Source: Neisseria viridiae
GTDB taxonomy: Bacteria; Pseudomonadota; Gammaproteobacteria; Burkholderiales; Neisseriaceae
Assembly (NCBI RefSeq): GCF_962747995.1
Contig: NZ_CAUJAJ010000001.1
Coordinates: 1 to 64,000 of the forward strand
DNA: 64,000 nt
Reading direction: 5' to 3'
In this document: positions 19,586-27,778 of the stretch, piece after piece
Layout of the letters: each line of letters starts with the position of its first letter
Position numbering within the stretch: the first letter of the stretch is position 1
Program-made: the position numbers and the translations under genes
Notes under the pieces: generated by a model
What the model saw: the letters and a program-made list of their open reading frames with translations, nothing else
Told to the model about the DNA's origin: nothing
Databases searched by the model: none

Positions 19586-20584
19586 GTGGCGGCACATATC
19601 GGACGCATCGATACGGACGCGCCTTTGAAACCTCTGTACGTCATCCACGGCGAGGAAGAACTGCTGCGTATCGAGGCATTGGACGCATTGAGGGCGGCGG
19701 CGAAGAAGCAGGGTTATCTCAACCGCGAAGCCTATACCGCCGACGCGTCTTTCGATTGGAACGAACTGCTGCAAACCGCAGGCAGTGCCGGTCTGTTTGC
19801 CGATTTGAAGCTGTTGGAACTGCATATCCCCAACGGAAAACCCGGCAAAAACGGCGGCGAGGCGTTGCAGGACTTTGCCACCCGACTGCCGGAAGATACG
19901 GTAACGCTGGTTTTGCTGCCCAAACTGGAGAAAACACAGCTCCAGTCCAAATGGTTTGCCGCATTGGCGGCAAAGGGGGAAGTGTGGGAAGCCAAACCGG
20001 TCGGCGCGGCGGCTTTGCCCCAATGGATACGCGCCCGTCTGGACAAAATCGGTTTGGGTATCGAGGCAGACGCATTGGCACTGTTTGCCGATCGCGTGGA
20101 AGGCAATCTGTTGGCGGCGCGTCAGGAAATCGACAAACTCGCGTTGCTGTATCCGAAAGGACATACCCTAAATATCGATGAGGCGCAAACCGCCGTCGCC
20201 AATGTTGCCCGCTTCGACGCGTTCCAACTGGCAGGCGCGTGGATGAAGGGCGATGTCCCGCGCGTATGCAGGCTTTTGGACGGATTGCGGGAAGAGGGAG
20301 AAGAACCGGTGCTGCTTCTGTGGGCGGTTGCCGAAGACGTGCGGACGCTGATCCGGCTTGCCGCCGCCCTGAAGCAGGGGCAGAGCATCCAATCCGTCCG
20401 CAACAGCCTCAGGCTTTGGGGCGACAAACAGACGCTCGCACCGCTTGCGGTCAAGCGGATTTCCGTTGTCCGCCTGCTTGACGCACTTAAAACCTGCGCC
20501 CAAATCGACCGAATCATCAAAGGCGCGGAAGACGGCGACGCATGGACGGCATTCAAACAGCTTGTTGTGTCGCTGGCGGAATAA
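19586..20584 (+). CDS. holA: DNA polymerase III subunit delta
   Basis: HolA (delta) opens the sliding clamp as part of the clamp loader. The 332-residue protein shows PLYVIHGEEELLRIEALDALR near the N terminus, FADLKLLEL, and DRVEGNLLAARQEIDKLALLYP, all usual for HolA, with the collar domain at the C terminus. The start is GTG at 19586-19588, one base after the lptE stop codon, so translational coupling is likely. Confidence 0.94.
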   Translation: MAAHIGRIDTDAPLKPLYVIHGEEELLRIEALDALRAAAKKQGYLNREAYTADASFDWNELLQTAGSAGLFADLKLLELHIPNGKPGKNGGEALQDFATRLPEDTVTLVLLPKLEKTQLQSKWFAALAAKGEVWEAKPVGAAALPQWIRARLDKIGLGIEADALALFADRVEGNLLAARQEIDKLALLYPKGHTLNIDEAQTAVANVARFDAFQLAGAWMKGDVPRVCRLLDGLREEGEEPVLLLWAVAEDVRTLIRLAAALKQGQSIQSVRNSLRLWGDKQTLAPLAVKRISVVRLLDALKTCAQIDRIIKGAEDGDAWTAFKQLVVSLAE

Positions 20585-20704
20585 AGCGGTAATCCCCAAA
20601 ATCCGAAAATACTGTAAAATACCGTTAATCCTGAAAAGTATTTACCAATCCGTCCGAAAACATTTCAGACGGCACGACCACCTCAATAAAGGAACATCAA
20701 CCCT

Positions 20705-21124
20705 ATGGACAATAAGACCAAACTGCGCTTGGGCGGCCTGATTTTACTGACCACCGCCGTTTTAAGCCTCATTATCGTATTGATTGTCGATTCCTGGCCG
20801 CTTGCCATCCTGCTTGCCGCCGTCATCGTCGCTGCCGCCGCGGGCGGCTTTGTTTGGACATCCCGCCGACAGCAACGCCAGTTTATCGAACGCCTGAAAA
20901 AATTCGACATCGATCCCGAAAAAGGCAGAATCAACGAGGCAAACCTGCGCCGTATGTACCACAGCGGCGGACAACACCAGAAAGATGCGATTACCCTGAT
21001 CTGCCTGTCGCAAAAATGTTCGGTGGACGAGGCGCACGCCATGTTCAAAAAACGCCCGACACGTCAGGAAATCAATCAAATGGCGGCAAAACAGTCGCGC
21101 GGTCAGAAGCGTCCGCACCGTTAA
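20705..21124 (+). CDS. Hypothetical two-span membrane protein
   Basis: A 139-residue protein with two adjacent membrane spans (about 9-27 LGGLILLTTAVLSLIIVLI and 31-50) and a basic soluble tail of about 85 residues (RRQQRQFIERLKKFDIDPEK to KRPTRQEINQMAAKQSRGQK). It matches no family I recognise. The single Cys pair in LICLSQKCSVDEA is not metal-like. It stands alone between holA and the RDD gene; a DUS pair follows it at 21148-21184. Confidence 0.7.
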   Translation: MDNKTKLRLGGLILLTTAVLSLIIVLIVDSWPLAILLAAVIVAAAAGGFVWTSRRQQRQFIERLKKFDIDPEKGRINEANLRRMYHSGGQHQKDAITLICLSQKCSVDEAHAMFKKRPTRQEINQMAAKQSRGQKRPHR

Positions 21125-21147
21125 CCGCCGCAAGGCATCTCTGCACA

Positions 21148-21184
21148 AATGCCGTCTGAAGCCTGTTGGCGTTTCAGACGGCAT
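21148..21184 (+). terminator. Inverted DUS pair
   Basis: AATGCCGTCTGAA (21148-21160) and its inverse (21173-21184) form a stem between the hypothetical membrane gene and the RDD-family gene. The second arm lies only 16 bp before the next start codon. Confidence 0.75.
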
Positions 21185-21199
21185 ATTCCGATTGAAAAG

Positions 21200-21715
21200 A
21201 TGATGACACTGAAAACCGCCCCGCTCAAACGCCGCTTCGCCGCCATACTGTACGAAATGCTGCTGGCAGGTGCGGCAACCTGTCTGGCGGCATTGATTGC
21301 CGGCATTGCCGCCATTTTCCTCAATCCTGTTTCTACCCTGCTTTCCGCCTTGGTAACCAGTATCCTGATAATGGGTTCGTGGTGGGTGTATTTCCGCGCC
21401 AACTGGCACGGACAGGGGCAGACCTTGGCAATGAGGACATGGAAAATCGGCTTGTGCGACCTTAACGGCATACAGCCGTCTTTGCACCTGCTGCGCCTGC
21501 GCTTTATTTGGGCGTGCATATTCATCGTCTTCATTCCTATGCTTGCCTATGCGGGATTGCGCCACCTGCTCGGTATTCCGCCCAAGGATGCATTCGGTGC
21601 GGCATTGGTTTGGCTGATTTTACCGTGGGGTTTTGCCCTGCTGAATCCCGATCGGCAGTTTCTGTATGACTTCCTTGCCGGAACGAGGTTGGTGGATGTG
21701 AAAGAACAATCTTGA
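21200..21715 (+). CDS. RDD family membrane protein
   Basis: A 171-residue protein with an RDD-like N terminus (LKRRFAAILYEMLLAGAATCL, with Arg and an acidic residue in helix 1) and four hydrophobic segments. It ends LNPDRQFLYDFLAGTRLVD, the DR..DFLAGTRLV signature usual at the end of RDD domains. Function unknown; some RDD proteins are Na+(K+)/H+ antiporters. Either of two tandem ATGs (21200 or 21203) may be the start. It converges on yicC with a DUS terminator between. Confidence 0.82.
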   Translation: MMTLKTAPLKRRFAAILYEMLLAGAATCLAALIAGIAAIFLNPVSTLLSALVTSILIMGSWWVYFRANWHGQGQTLAMRTWKIGLCDLNGIQPSLHLLRLRFIWACIFIVFIPMLAYAGLRHLLGIPPKDAFGAALVWLILPWGFALLNPDRQFLYDFLAGTRLVDVKEQS

Positions 21716-21748
21716 ATTGCTTGCAACAGAGGTTTTAAGCCGATAAAG

Positions 21749-21781
21749 AATGCCGTCTGAAAAAAGTTTCAGACGGCATTG
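21749..21781. terminator. Bidirectional inverted DUS between RDD gene and yicC
   Basis: AATGCCGTCTGAA (21749-21761) and TTCAGACGGCATT (21768-21780) form a 13-bp stem with a 6-nt loop between convergent genes. Confidence 0.85.
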
Positions 21782-21805
21782 TCATGTTTGGAGAGAAAGG
21801 CAGGG

Positions 21806-22690
21806 CTATTCGATATTCTGCACCTGTTCGCGCATCTGTTCGATCAGGACTTTCAGCTCGACAGAGGCTCGGGTGCATTCGGTAGCGATGGATTTGCTGC
21901 CCAAGGTGTTGGCCTCACGGTTTAATTCCTGCATCAGGAAATCCAAGCGTTTTCCGCTGCTGCCTTTGTGTTCGGTAACGATGCGGCGTACTTCGGCAAT
22001 GTGGGTGCGAAGGCGGCTGAATTCTTCATCGACATCGGATTTTTGGACAAACAGGGCAAACTCCTGTTGCAGCCTGTCGTTGTCGATGCTGCCGACGGCT
22101 TCGGCAAGGCGGGTGCGGATTTTTTCTTTATGCGCTTCCACCAGCGCGGGGAAGATTTCGCTCAATGCCCCGATGATTTCTTCCATAGCCTCAAGGCGTT
22201 GCAGCAGGTGCTCGCCCAATTTTTTCCCTTCGCGTCTGCGTGCGGCAGTGAAGTCTTTTAACGCTTTTTCGGTCAGTTCGGTAATGCTTTTTGCCAATTC
22301 TTCCGTATTTTCCCTTTGGCTTGCCAATACGCCCGGAAAGCGCAAAATATCGGCAACGCCCAGTTTTGCCAAATCGTGATGCTTGCGGAGGTTTTTGTTG
22401 ATTTCGGCAAGCTGTCCGACCAAATCGCGATTCAGTTCCAAAGACTGATTGTCATTTTCCGCATCTTGAATTTGGATTTTGCATTCGACTTTGCCGCGTG
22501 CCAGATGGGATGAAATCTGCTCGCGGATGCCGCTTTCCAAATGGCGCAAATCATCCGGCATCCTGATTTGAATGTCCAAAAAGCGGTGGTTGACGGCGCG
22601 GATGTCGAGGTTGATGCGTTTGCTGCCGCACTCTGCCGCCGCGTTAGCAAAGCCTGTCATACTGTGGATGTGGATATTTCCGCTGCTCAT
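21806..22690 (-). CDS. yicC: YicC-family endoribonuclease
   Basis: A 294-residue YicC protein, a family shown in E. coli to act as an endoribonuclease. It begins IHSMTGFANAAAECG (the MTGF/Y..A signature), has DLRHLESGIREQISSHLARGKVECKI, and the C-terminal DUF1732 block DVDEEFSRLRTHIAEVRRI, SSGKRLDFLMQELNREANTLGSKS. Complete length. It faces the RDD gene; upstream lies 448 bp without a clear gene. Confidence 0.93.
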   Translation of the reverse strand: MSSGNIHIHSMTGFANAAAECGSKRINLDIRAVNHRFLDIQIRMPDDLRHLESGIREQISSHLARGKVECKIQIQDAENDNQSLELNRDLVGQLAEINKNLRKHHDLAKLGVADILRFPGVLASQRENTEELAKSITELTEKALKDFTAARRREGKKLGEHLLQRLEAMEEIIGALSEIFPALVEAHKEKIRTRLAEAVGSIDNDRLQQEFALFVQKSDVDEEFSRLRTHIAEVRRIVTEHKGSSGKRLDFLMQELNREANTLGSKSIATECTRASVELKVLIEQMREQVQNIE

Positions 22691-23093
22691 GTCGTTCTCC
22701 GAAGTCCGTTAAAATGGAATCAATATATCACATCTGTATGGCGGCAAGCGTTTTCGGGTGTGAAAAATTGAAGATTTGGCGTGCTATATGGGCACCATGG
22801 GCTCTTGTCGCAGCAAGAAAGGGAAGTGTATCAGGCAAAACTTCCAAAATTGGAACAGGCTATGGGTGTCTTTACCAAAATAATTTTGACAAGTCGTTGG
22901 TTGAAAGTACTGATTTATACAGACTTGATTGTGGTACAGACAATTTATCAATTCGACCAATCTTTCTGGGAAACAGCTTATATGGCAGTGTCTGATTCAT
23001 GTTTGTTTTTTAATTTCGGCAATTGCAACGGCGTGGACGGATAAAATCGTGTGCAGCACGACACACAAGCCTCATCAGGGTTTCTATTATAAA
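22691..23093. other. Intergenic region, possibly a decayed gene
   Basis: Between the yicC start and the rpoH terminator, the plus strand carries overlapping short open frames (22714-22995 and 22781-23044) with hydrophobic stretches such as VLIYTDLIVVQTIYQF. No start has a good ribosome site, and the frames look like pieces of one small membrane-protein gene broken by frameshifts. I recognise no family. A poor GTG is the only candidate start for the 87-codon frame. Confidence 0.35.
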
Positions 23094-23125
23094 AAACACC
23101 CGACAAGCCAGCTTGTCGGGTGTTT
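23094..23125 (-). terminator. rpoH intrinsic terminator
   Basis: AAACACCCGACAAGC (23094-23108) and its inverse (23111-23125) form a 15-bp hairpin with a 2-nt loop, followed on the minus strand by a T-rich run. It lies 14 bp beyond the rpoH stop codon. Confidence 0.92.
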
Positions 23126-23138
23126 AATTATGCCTATT

Positions 23139-24011
23139 TCAAACCGCTTCGGCTTCTTCGGCAAGAAAACCACGCAGTTTCTGCATAGCTTTCGCTTCAA
23201 TCTGGCGGATGCGCTCGGCAGAGACGCCGTATTCTGCAGCAAGCTGGTGCAGCGTCAGACCGCCGTCATCTTGAAGCCAGCGGCTTTCCACAATACGGCG
23301 GCTCCTGTCATCCAGTTGCGCCAAAGCATTTTGCAGGCCTTCTGTTTGCAGCGCGTAATGTGCCTGTTTCGACAGTTGGCAGCTCGGTTCGGAATCGTGG
23401 TCGGCAAGCCAGTCGATGGGAGCGAAACTGTCCTCGTCGTCGCTGTTGTCTGCCATGATGGCGATGTCGTGTCCCGTCATGCGCTGTTCCATTTCCAGAA
23501 CTTCGGAAAGTTTGACACCCAAATCATCGGCGATTTCCTGTGCTTCTTTAGGAGACAGAGCATTAAGGTTTTTACGCATGCTGCGCAGGTTGAAAAACAG
23601 CTTGCGTTGCGGTTTGGTGGTGGCAACGCGGACAAGGCGCCAGTTCCTCAGGATGAATTCGTGAATTTCCGCTTTAATCCAATGCACAGCAAATGAAAAC
23701 AGGCGTGCACCTCGACCTGGCTCGTAGCGTTTGACCGCCTTCATCAGACCGATATTTCCTTCCTGAATCAGGTCGGCCTGATTCAGTCCGTAGCCGTCAT
23801 AGCCGCGTGCGATGGAAACGACCACGCGAAGGTGGGAAAGGATAAGTTGTTTGGCGGCATTGAGGTCGCCTTTGCGTTGGCGTTCTGCAAGGTGCGTTTC
23901 TTCGTCCAAGGTCAGCATGGGGATGCTGTTGACGGTATGGATATATTGTTCGAGGCTGCCGTTGCCGCTTTGAATGGCAGGTAATGCAAAAGCGTTATTC
24001 ATTTGAGGCAT
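23139..24011 (-). CDS. rpoH: RNA polymerase heat-shock sigma factor RpoH
   Basis: A 290-residue sigma-32. Region 2 includes LILSHLRVVVSIARGYDGYGLNQADLIQEGNIGLMKAVKRYEPGRGARLFSFAVHW (core binding and -10 recognition); the variant Q/R..F RKLFFNLR box, typical of RpoH, follows at about 132-139. Region 4 ends with LTLHQLAAEYGVSAERIRQIEAKAMQKL (helix-turn-helix for -35). ATG at 24009-24011 is used; a second Met at codon 4 is also possible. The long A+T-rich leader upstream (24012-24230) could hold its promoters. Confidence 0.95.
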   Translation of the reverse strand: MPQMNNAFALPAIQSGNGSLEQYIHTVNSIPMLTLDEETHLAERQRKGDLNAAKQLILSHLRVVVSIARGYDGYGLNQADLIQEGNIGLMKAVKRYEPGRGARLFSFAVHWIKAEIHEFILRNWRLVRVATTKPQRKLFFNLRSMRKNLNALSPKEAQEIADDLGVKLSEVLEMEQRMTGHDIAIMADNSDDEDSFAPIDWLADHDSEPSCQLSKQAHYALQTEGLQNALAQLDDRSRRIVESRWLQDDGGLTLHQLAAEYGVSAERIRQIEAKAMQKLRGFLAEEAEAV

Positions 24012-24381
24012 TTCCTTTCGGCTGGAACCGCGGGTTTGCGGTTGGGTGTTCGGATACAGTATATCACTGCTTGGATTGTGTTTTGTACGTTTGATAAAAG
24101 ATATGCGGTAGGGGTTGATAAATAGGGAAATTTTATATCTGATTTTGATTGATTTTTTAAACCTGATATTTTATGTCGATTTGGATATTATATTACATTC
24201 GGTTCTGTATGTAAACAGTATCATGGAAAAGACTGTCCGCTTTGGTGGACAGTTTCGGCATTAGGATTTTTTGTTGCGGAAAAGGCAGCCTGAAACCGAG
24301 TTCAGAGAAACCAAAACCGCGTGTGCATAAATTACACCCTACCATTTCACATTTTTGGTTGGTTGCACAGGCTACGCTGGC
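24012..24381. other. A+T-rich upstream region of rpoH
   Basis: 370 bp without a gene. The part next to rpoH is very A+T-rich with several TATATT-like boxes, but I cannot pick one promoter. At 24283-24294 it holds AGGCAGCCTGAA, the DUS dialect of Kingella-like species, not the meningococcal form. Its right end abuts the foreign-looking gene at 24382. Confidence 0.5.
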
Positions 24382-24870
24382 CTAATCTAAATCCAAGAGT
24401 ATTTCAGAACAATTTGAATATAACTTATCCCATTGAATTGAAAAGAATAAATCACAGCCATTCCCAAACGAATCTATGTTTATAACAATATTGTTATCAA
24501 TGCAAAAATATTTTCCAAAGGTTTTATGTTCTTTAATTATTAAATAGCGGTATTGCTCAAATACCTGCTCTATATTATGTTTAGTATTAGGAGAACATTG
24601 CAGAAATCTAATTTTTCCATTAGAAAACTTAAATTCATTACTTTGATTGATACGTGGCTTACCCAAATCCCATGTTGCAGATCCCATTCTTCTCGATATA
24701 TCAGAGATAAAATTAGTTGCACGGGTTTGCTTGATTTTAGCTATTCCAATCTCACCATCATTTTTTTCATTAGCATCTCCAAAATAAACCAAAATAATCA
24801 ATAAAGGAATAGCCCCAAGACAAAACTCTCCTAATTTTACTTTTAATCGTAACCATGTTTTATTTACCAT
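24382..24870 (-). CDS. Hypothetical protein, candidate immunity protein
   Basis: A 162-residue protein with one N-terminal membrane span (about 14-30, EFCLGAIPLLIILVYFG) and a mostly hydrophilic remainder with four Cys residues. It matches no family I know. Its base composition is far more A+T-rich than the flanking rpoH and lnt. It begins 12 bp after the stop codon of an open 84-codon fragment that looks like the 3' end of a secreted toxin gene, the position an immunity gene holds in polymorphic toxin systems. Immunity function is inferred from position only. Confidence 0.5.
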   Translation of the reverse strand: MVNKTWLRLKVKLGEFCLGAIPLLIILVYFGDANEKNDGEIGIAKIKQTRATNFISDISRRMGSATWDLGKPRINQSNEFKFSNGKIRFLQCSPNTKHNIEQVFEQYRYLIIKEHKTFGKYFCIDNNIVINIDSFGNGCDLFFSIQWDKLYSNCSEILLDLD

Positions 24871-24882
24871 TATTTACTCTAT

Positions 24883-25137
24883 TCATTGTTTTCTCAATCG
24901 ATATGTTGTACCATGACTGAAAGAGGCATCTGGTGTACCTATACCTGTTTCTACTGCCCATCTACCATCTCTTGTTTTTATAATTTTAATATTCCCACCC
25001 CAATTGCCAAAACTTACTGTAGTACTTTCCCCTGGTAAAAAATCATTTGTTTCTTTTTTCCAAATATCAGATATTTCTTTTGTATAGTGTAATTTAGGGT
25101 TAGGAACATAGACACCTTGCTGGATAAGTTCATTACG
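24883..25137 (-). pseudogene. Orphan 3' fragment, toxin C-terminus-like
   Basis: An open frame of 84 codons without a start codon: it begins right after a TAA that overlaps the lnt end and finishes at TGA 24885-24883. The peptide opens RNELIQQGVYVPNPKLHYTK and closes TPDASFSHGTTYRLRKQ, with W/G-rich beta-strand-like sequence between. A small C-terminal domain, missing its carrier protein and followed by a separate small gene, is the usual layout of displaced toxin cassettes in Neisseria (MafB or TpsA type). Neither the toxin class nor the carrier can be named from sequence alone. Confidence 0.45.
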
Positions 25138-26656
25138 TTATGAAAAGTATCAGTGTGATAAGGGTCAATATTCCTATCAACGGCCATGAGCTGCCGACTT
25201 TCATATAGGGTGTTTCACCAGTATAGCCTTTGATGTGTCCTTCCAATATGGTTTCGGTATCGGGTTGTGCTTGGGCAATGATATTGCCTTTGGGTGAGAT
25301 GATGGCGGTCGCTCCGGTGTTGGTTGCGCGAACCATATAACGGCCGAGTTCCATGGCGCGTGCCTGGGACTGCTGTAGTTGCTGGTACATGGCGTTGGAT
25401 TTTCCATACCATGCCATGTTGCTGATGTTGGCAAGCAGGGTGGAGTCTTTTGCAGTAGTAATCAGTTCATCGCCGAAACCGTCTTCGTAGCAGATGTTGA
25501 AGGCGACTTTTTGGTCTTTCATTTGAAGGGTGGGTTGGCTGTCACCGCCTTTGCGGAAGTCGGAAAGGGGCATGTCCATCATTTTGTAGAGTGGCGTGGT
25601 CAGAAAGGGCAGAGGTTTGTATTCTCCAAAGGGGACAAGGTGGTTTTTGGCGTAGTAGGGGATGCCGTCCTGATTGTTTTCCTGATAACTGGTCAGGTTG
25701 ATGATGGCGTTTTCGTAACCGTTGCCGTCCGAAGTGTATTGGCTGATGCCGACGGCGAGCGCGCTGCCGTTGTTTTGCGCCTGTTCGGCGAATTGCGCCA
25801 GTATGTTTTCCGGCAGGTTTTGGCGCATGACGGGAATGGCGGTTTCGGGCAGGATGACGATGTCGGCAGTGGTTTTGCCGACCTGTTCGTAATATTTCTG
25901 TATGGTCGGGATAACTTGGTCTTCACGCCATTTGATGGTTTGGGCGATGTTGCCCTGAAGCAGGGCGACGGTGCTGCGGCTGCCGTCGGGGCTGGTGAAG
26001 TCGGTTTGTTGGGCGGTGTAGCCTGCGGCAAGCAGGGCGGCAATCAGGATAATTGGAAGCAGGCGTTTGCCCGAACGTGCGGTGTTATCACTCGCCAAAA
26101 CCAGCCAGACACCGAGAAAGGCGGTCGCCAGTGTAACCATGTGGATGCCGCCCAATGGGGCGAAACCTGCCAGCGGGCTGTCCGGGGTGATTTGTGAGTA
26201 GCCGAGTGCGCCCCAGCCGAATCCGGTCAGGAAACGCTCGCGGGCAAACTCGGTCAGCGTCCACAGGATGGGCAGTACCAGACCAGTCTTTATGCCCCGG
26301 GGCAGGGTAAATTTTTTCCACAGCCAGAAACACAGTGCCGGATAAAGGGCAAGGTAGGCGGGCAGCAGGAAGGTCAGCGGTACGGCATAGAGGTCGGGCA
26401 GGCCGGAAACGTCGTGCAGGGCAGTGTGTATCCAGTAGAACTGTGCCGTGTATGCGGTCAGGCCGAACAGGTAGGCGGAAGAGGCGGCAAAACGCGGACG
26501 CAGTTCGATGAGGCGGACGAAGGCGCCGAAAATCAACGGCATCAGCCAAAAGTGGTAGTAGGGTGCGAAGGTGAAGGGGGTGGCGGCGGCAAAAAGGATG
26601 AGCAAAGGCCAGTAGAGGGCGGGGTGCCGCCAGTATTTGTCCAGTTTGGAAAACAT
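25133..26656 (-). CDS. lnt: Apolipoprotein N-acyltransferase
   Basis: Lnt adds the third acyl chain to lipoproteins in the inner membrane. The 507-residue protein has six to seven N-terminal spans (about 15-210), then a nitrilase-like periplasmic domain with the Glu of ILPETAIP (about 272), Lys of AKNHLVPFGEYKP (about 338) and Cys of AFNICYEDGFG (about 393), plus a final C-terminal span. All catalytic residues are present. The stop codon abuts the toxin-like fragment; the C terminus (LIGILTLITLILFIT) looks complete. Confidence 0.95.
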   Translation of the reverse strand: MFSKLDKYWRHPALYWPLLILFAAATPFTFAPYYHFWLMPLIFGAFVRLIELRPRFAASSAYLFGLTAYTAQFYWIHTALHDVSGLPDLYAVPLTFLLPAYLALYPALCFWLWKKFTLPRGIKTGLVLPILWTLTEFARERFLTGFGWGALGYSQITPDSPLAGFAPLGGIHMVTLATAFLGVWLVLASDNTARSGKRLLPIILIAALLAAGYTAQQTDFTSPDGSRSTVALLQGNIAQTIKWREDQVIPTIQKYYEQVGKTTADIVILPETAIPVMRQNLPENILAQFAEQAQNNGSALAVGISQYTSDGNGYENAIINLTSYQENNQDGIPYYAKNHLVPFGEYKPLPFLTTPLYKMMDMPLSDFRKGGDSQPTLQMKDQKVAFNICYEDGFGDELITTAKDSTLLANISNMAWYGKSNAMYQQLQQSQARAMELGRYMVRATNTGATAIISPKGNIIAQAQPDTETILEGHIKGYTGETPYMKVGSSWPLIGILTLITLILFIT

Positions 26657-26676
26657 ATTCGTCTGTCTGTTCGGAA

Positions 26677-26707
26677 GATGCCGTCTGAACGTCTTTCAGA
26701 CGGCATC
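26677..26707. terminator. Inverted DUS pair
   Basis: GATGCCGTCTGAA (26677-26689) and its inverse (26695-26707) form a 13-bp stem with a 5-nt loop between the DUF808 gene stop codon and lnt, both on the minus strand. Confidence 0.8.
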
Positions 26708-27583
26708 GGTATTTGAAAAAGGAATCAATGCCTGCCGAAACGATTCATCAGCGGCAAGGCGGGCGCAGGCAATCGAACCGGAAAGCAGTCCGACAACGAG
26801 GTTGGCGAAGTATTCCGCCCAGCCCGCGTCCCAGTGTTGCGCGTGCAGGAAATCGTGCAGAAAGCCGAGGTTGTGGGCGACCAGTCCGCCGCCGGCAAGA
26901 AACATGGCAAGCGTGCCGACCACGCTCAAACCGCGCATAAACCAAGGCATAAAGGCAGTCAGTATTTGCCCCGAACTGCGCGAAAAGGCTTGTGGGCGGC
27001 GCATCAGCAGCATGCCCAAGTCGTCGAGTTTGACGATGACGGCGACGATTCCGTACACCAAAACAGTCATGCCGATGCCGATTGCCGCCATCACGAGCGA
27101 GCGCGTTATCAGGCTGTATTGCTCGACCACGCACAGCGCGATGATGATGATTTCTGCGGACAGGATAAAGTCGGTACGGATGGCACCTTTGACTTTATCC
27201 TGCTCGTCAACCGCCGTTTCGCCGCCGTCATCATGCACGTCATGTCGGTGCAGAAACTTGTGCGGCAGCTTTTCCACGCCCTCAAAGCACAGATAAATCC
27301 CGCCTGCCGTCAAAAGCGGCGTAATGAGTTGCGGCAGGAAGGCGGAAAGCAGCAGAGCCGCAGGCACCAAAACCGGCTTGTCGGCAAAAGAACCTTTCGC
27401 CACCGGCCAAACAATCGGCAACTCGCGTTCTGCCGATACGCCTGTAACCCGGTTGGCATTGGATGCCAAATCGTCGCCGACCACGCCGGCGGTTTCCTTT
27501 GCGGCGGCTTTGGTCATCAGGGCAACATCGTCCAAAACGGCGGTGATGTCGTCTGGCAGAATAAATAGTGAGGCAAATGCCAT
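26696..27583 (-). CDS. DUF808 (YedI-type) membrane protein
   Basis: A 295-residue member of the DUF808 family. It opens with the family signature MAFASLFILPDDITAVLDDVA and continues KAAAKETAGVVGDDLA. Several membrane segments follow (about 71-92, 138-152, 160-186, 208-235 and 258-275). Function is unknown. The same frame stays open far upstream, antisense to the antiporter gene, but homology starts at ATG 27581-27583. The stop codon lies inside the DUS hairpin arm. Confidence 0.88.
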   Translation of the reverse strand: MAFASLFILPDDITAVLDDVALMTKAAAKETAGVVGDDLASNANRVTGVSAERELPIVWPVAKGSFADKPVLVPAALLLSAFLPQLITPLLTAGGIYLCFEGVEKLPHKFLHRHDVHDDGGETAVDEQDKVKGAIRTDFILSAEIIIIALCVVEQYSLITRSLVMAAIGIGMTVLVYGIVAVIVKLDDLGMLLMRRPQAFSRSSGQILTAFMPWFMRGLSVVGTLAMFLAGGGLVAHNLGFLHDFLHAQHWDAGWAEYFANLVVGLLSGSIACARLAADESFRQALIPFSNTDAV

Positions 27584-27778
27584 TAAAGAATCCTGAAATG
27601 CGGCGCAAAGTCCGACATTATATAGGAGAATGCGGGTTTGGGCGGTCTCAGGCGGCATGAAACAGGAAAATGCCGTCTGAAGGCGGTGGCGGACATGAAA
27701 TAAAGTTTCGTGAAAAGAAAATGCCGTGTTACAATCTTTCGATTTTAATTTCATGAATTTTAAGGGAGAATCTTTGGC

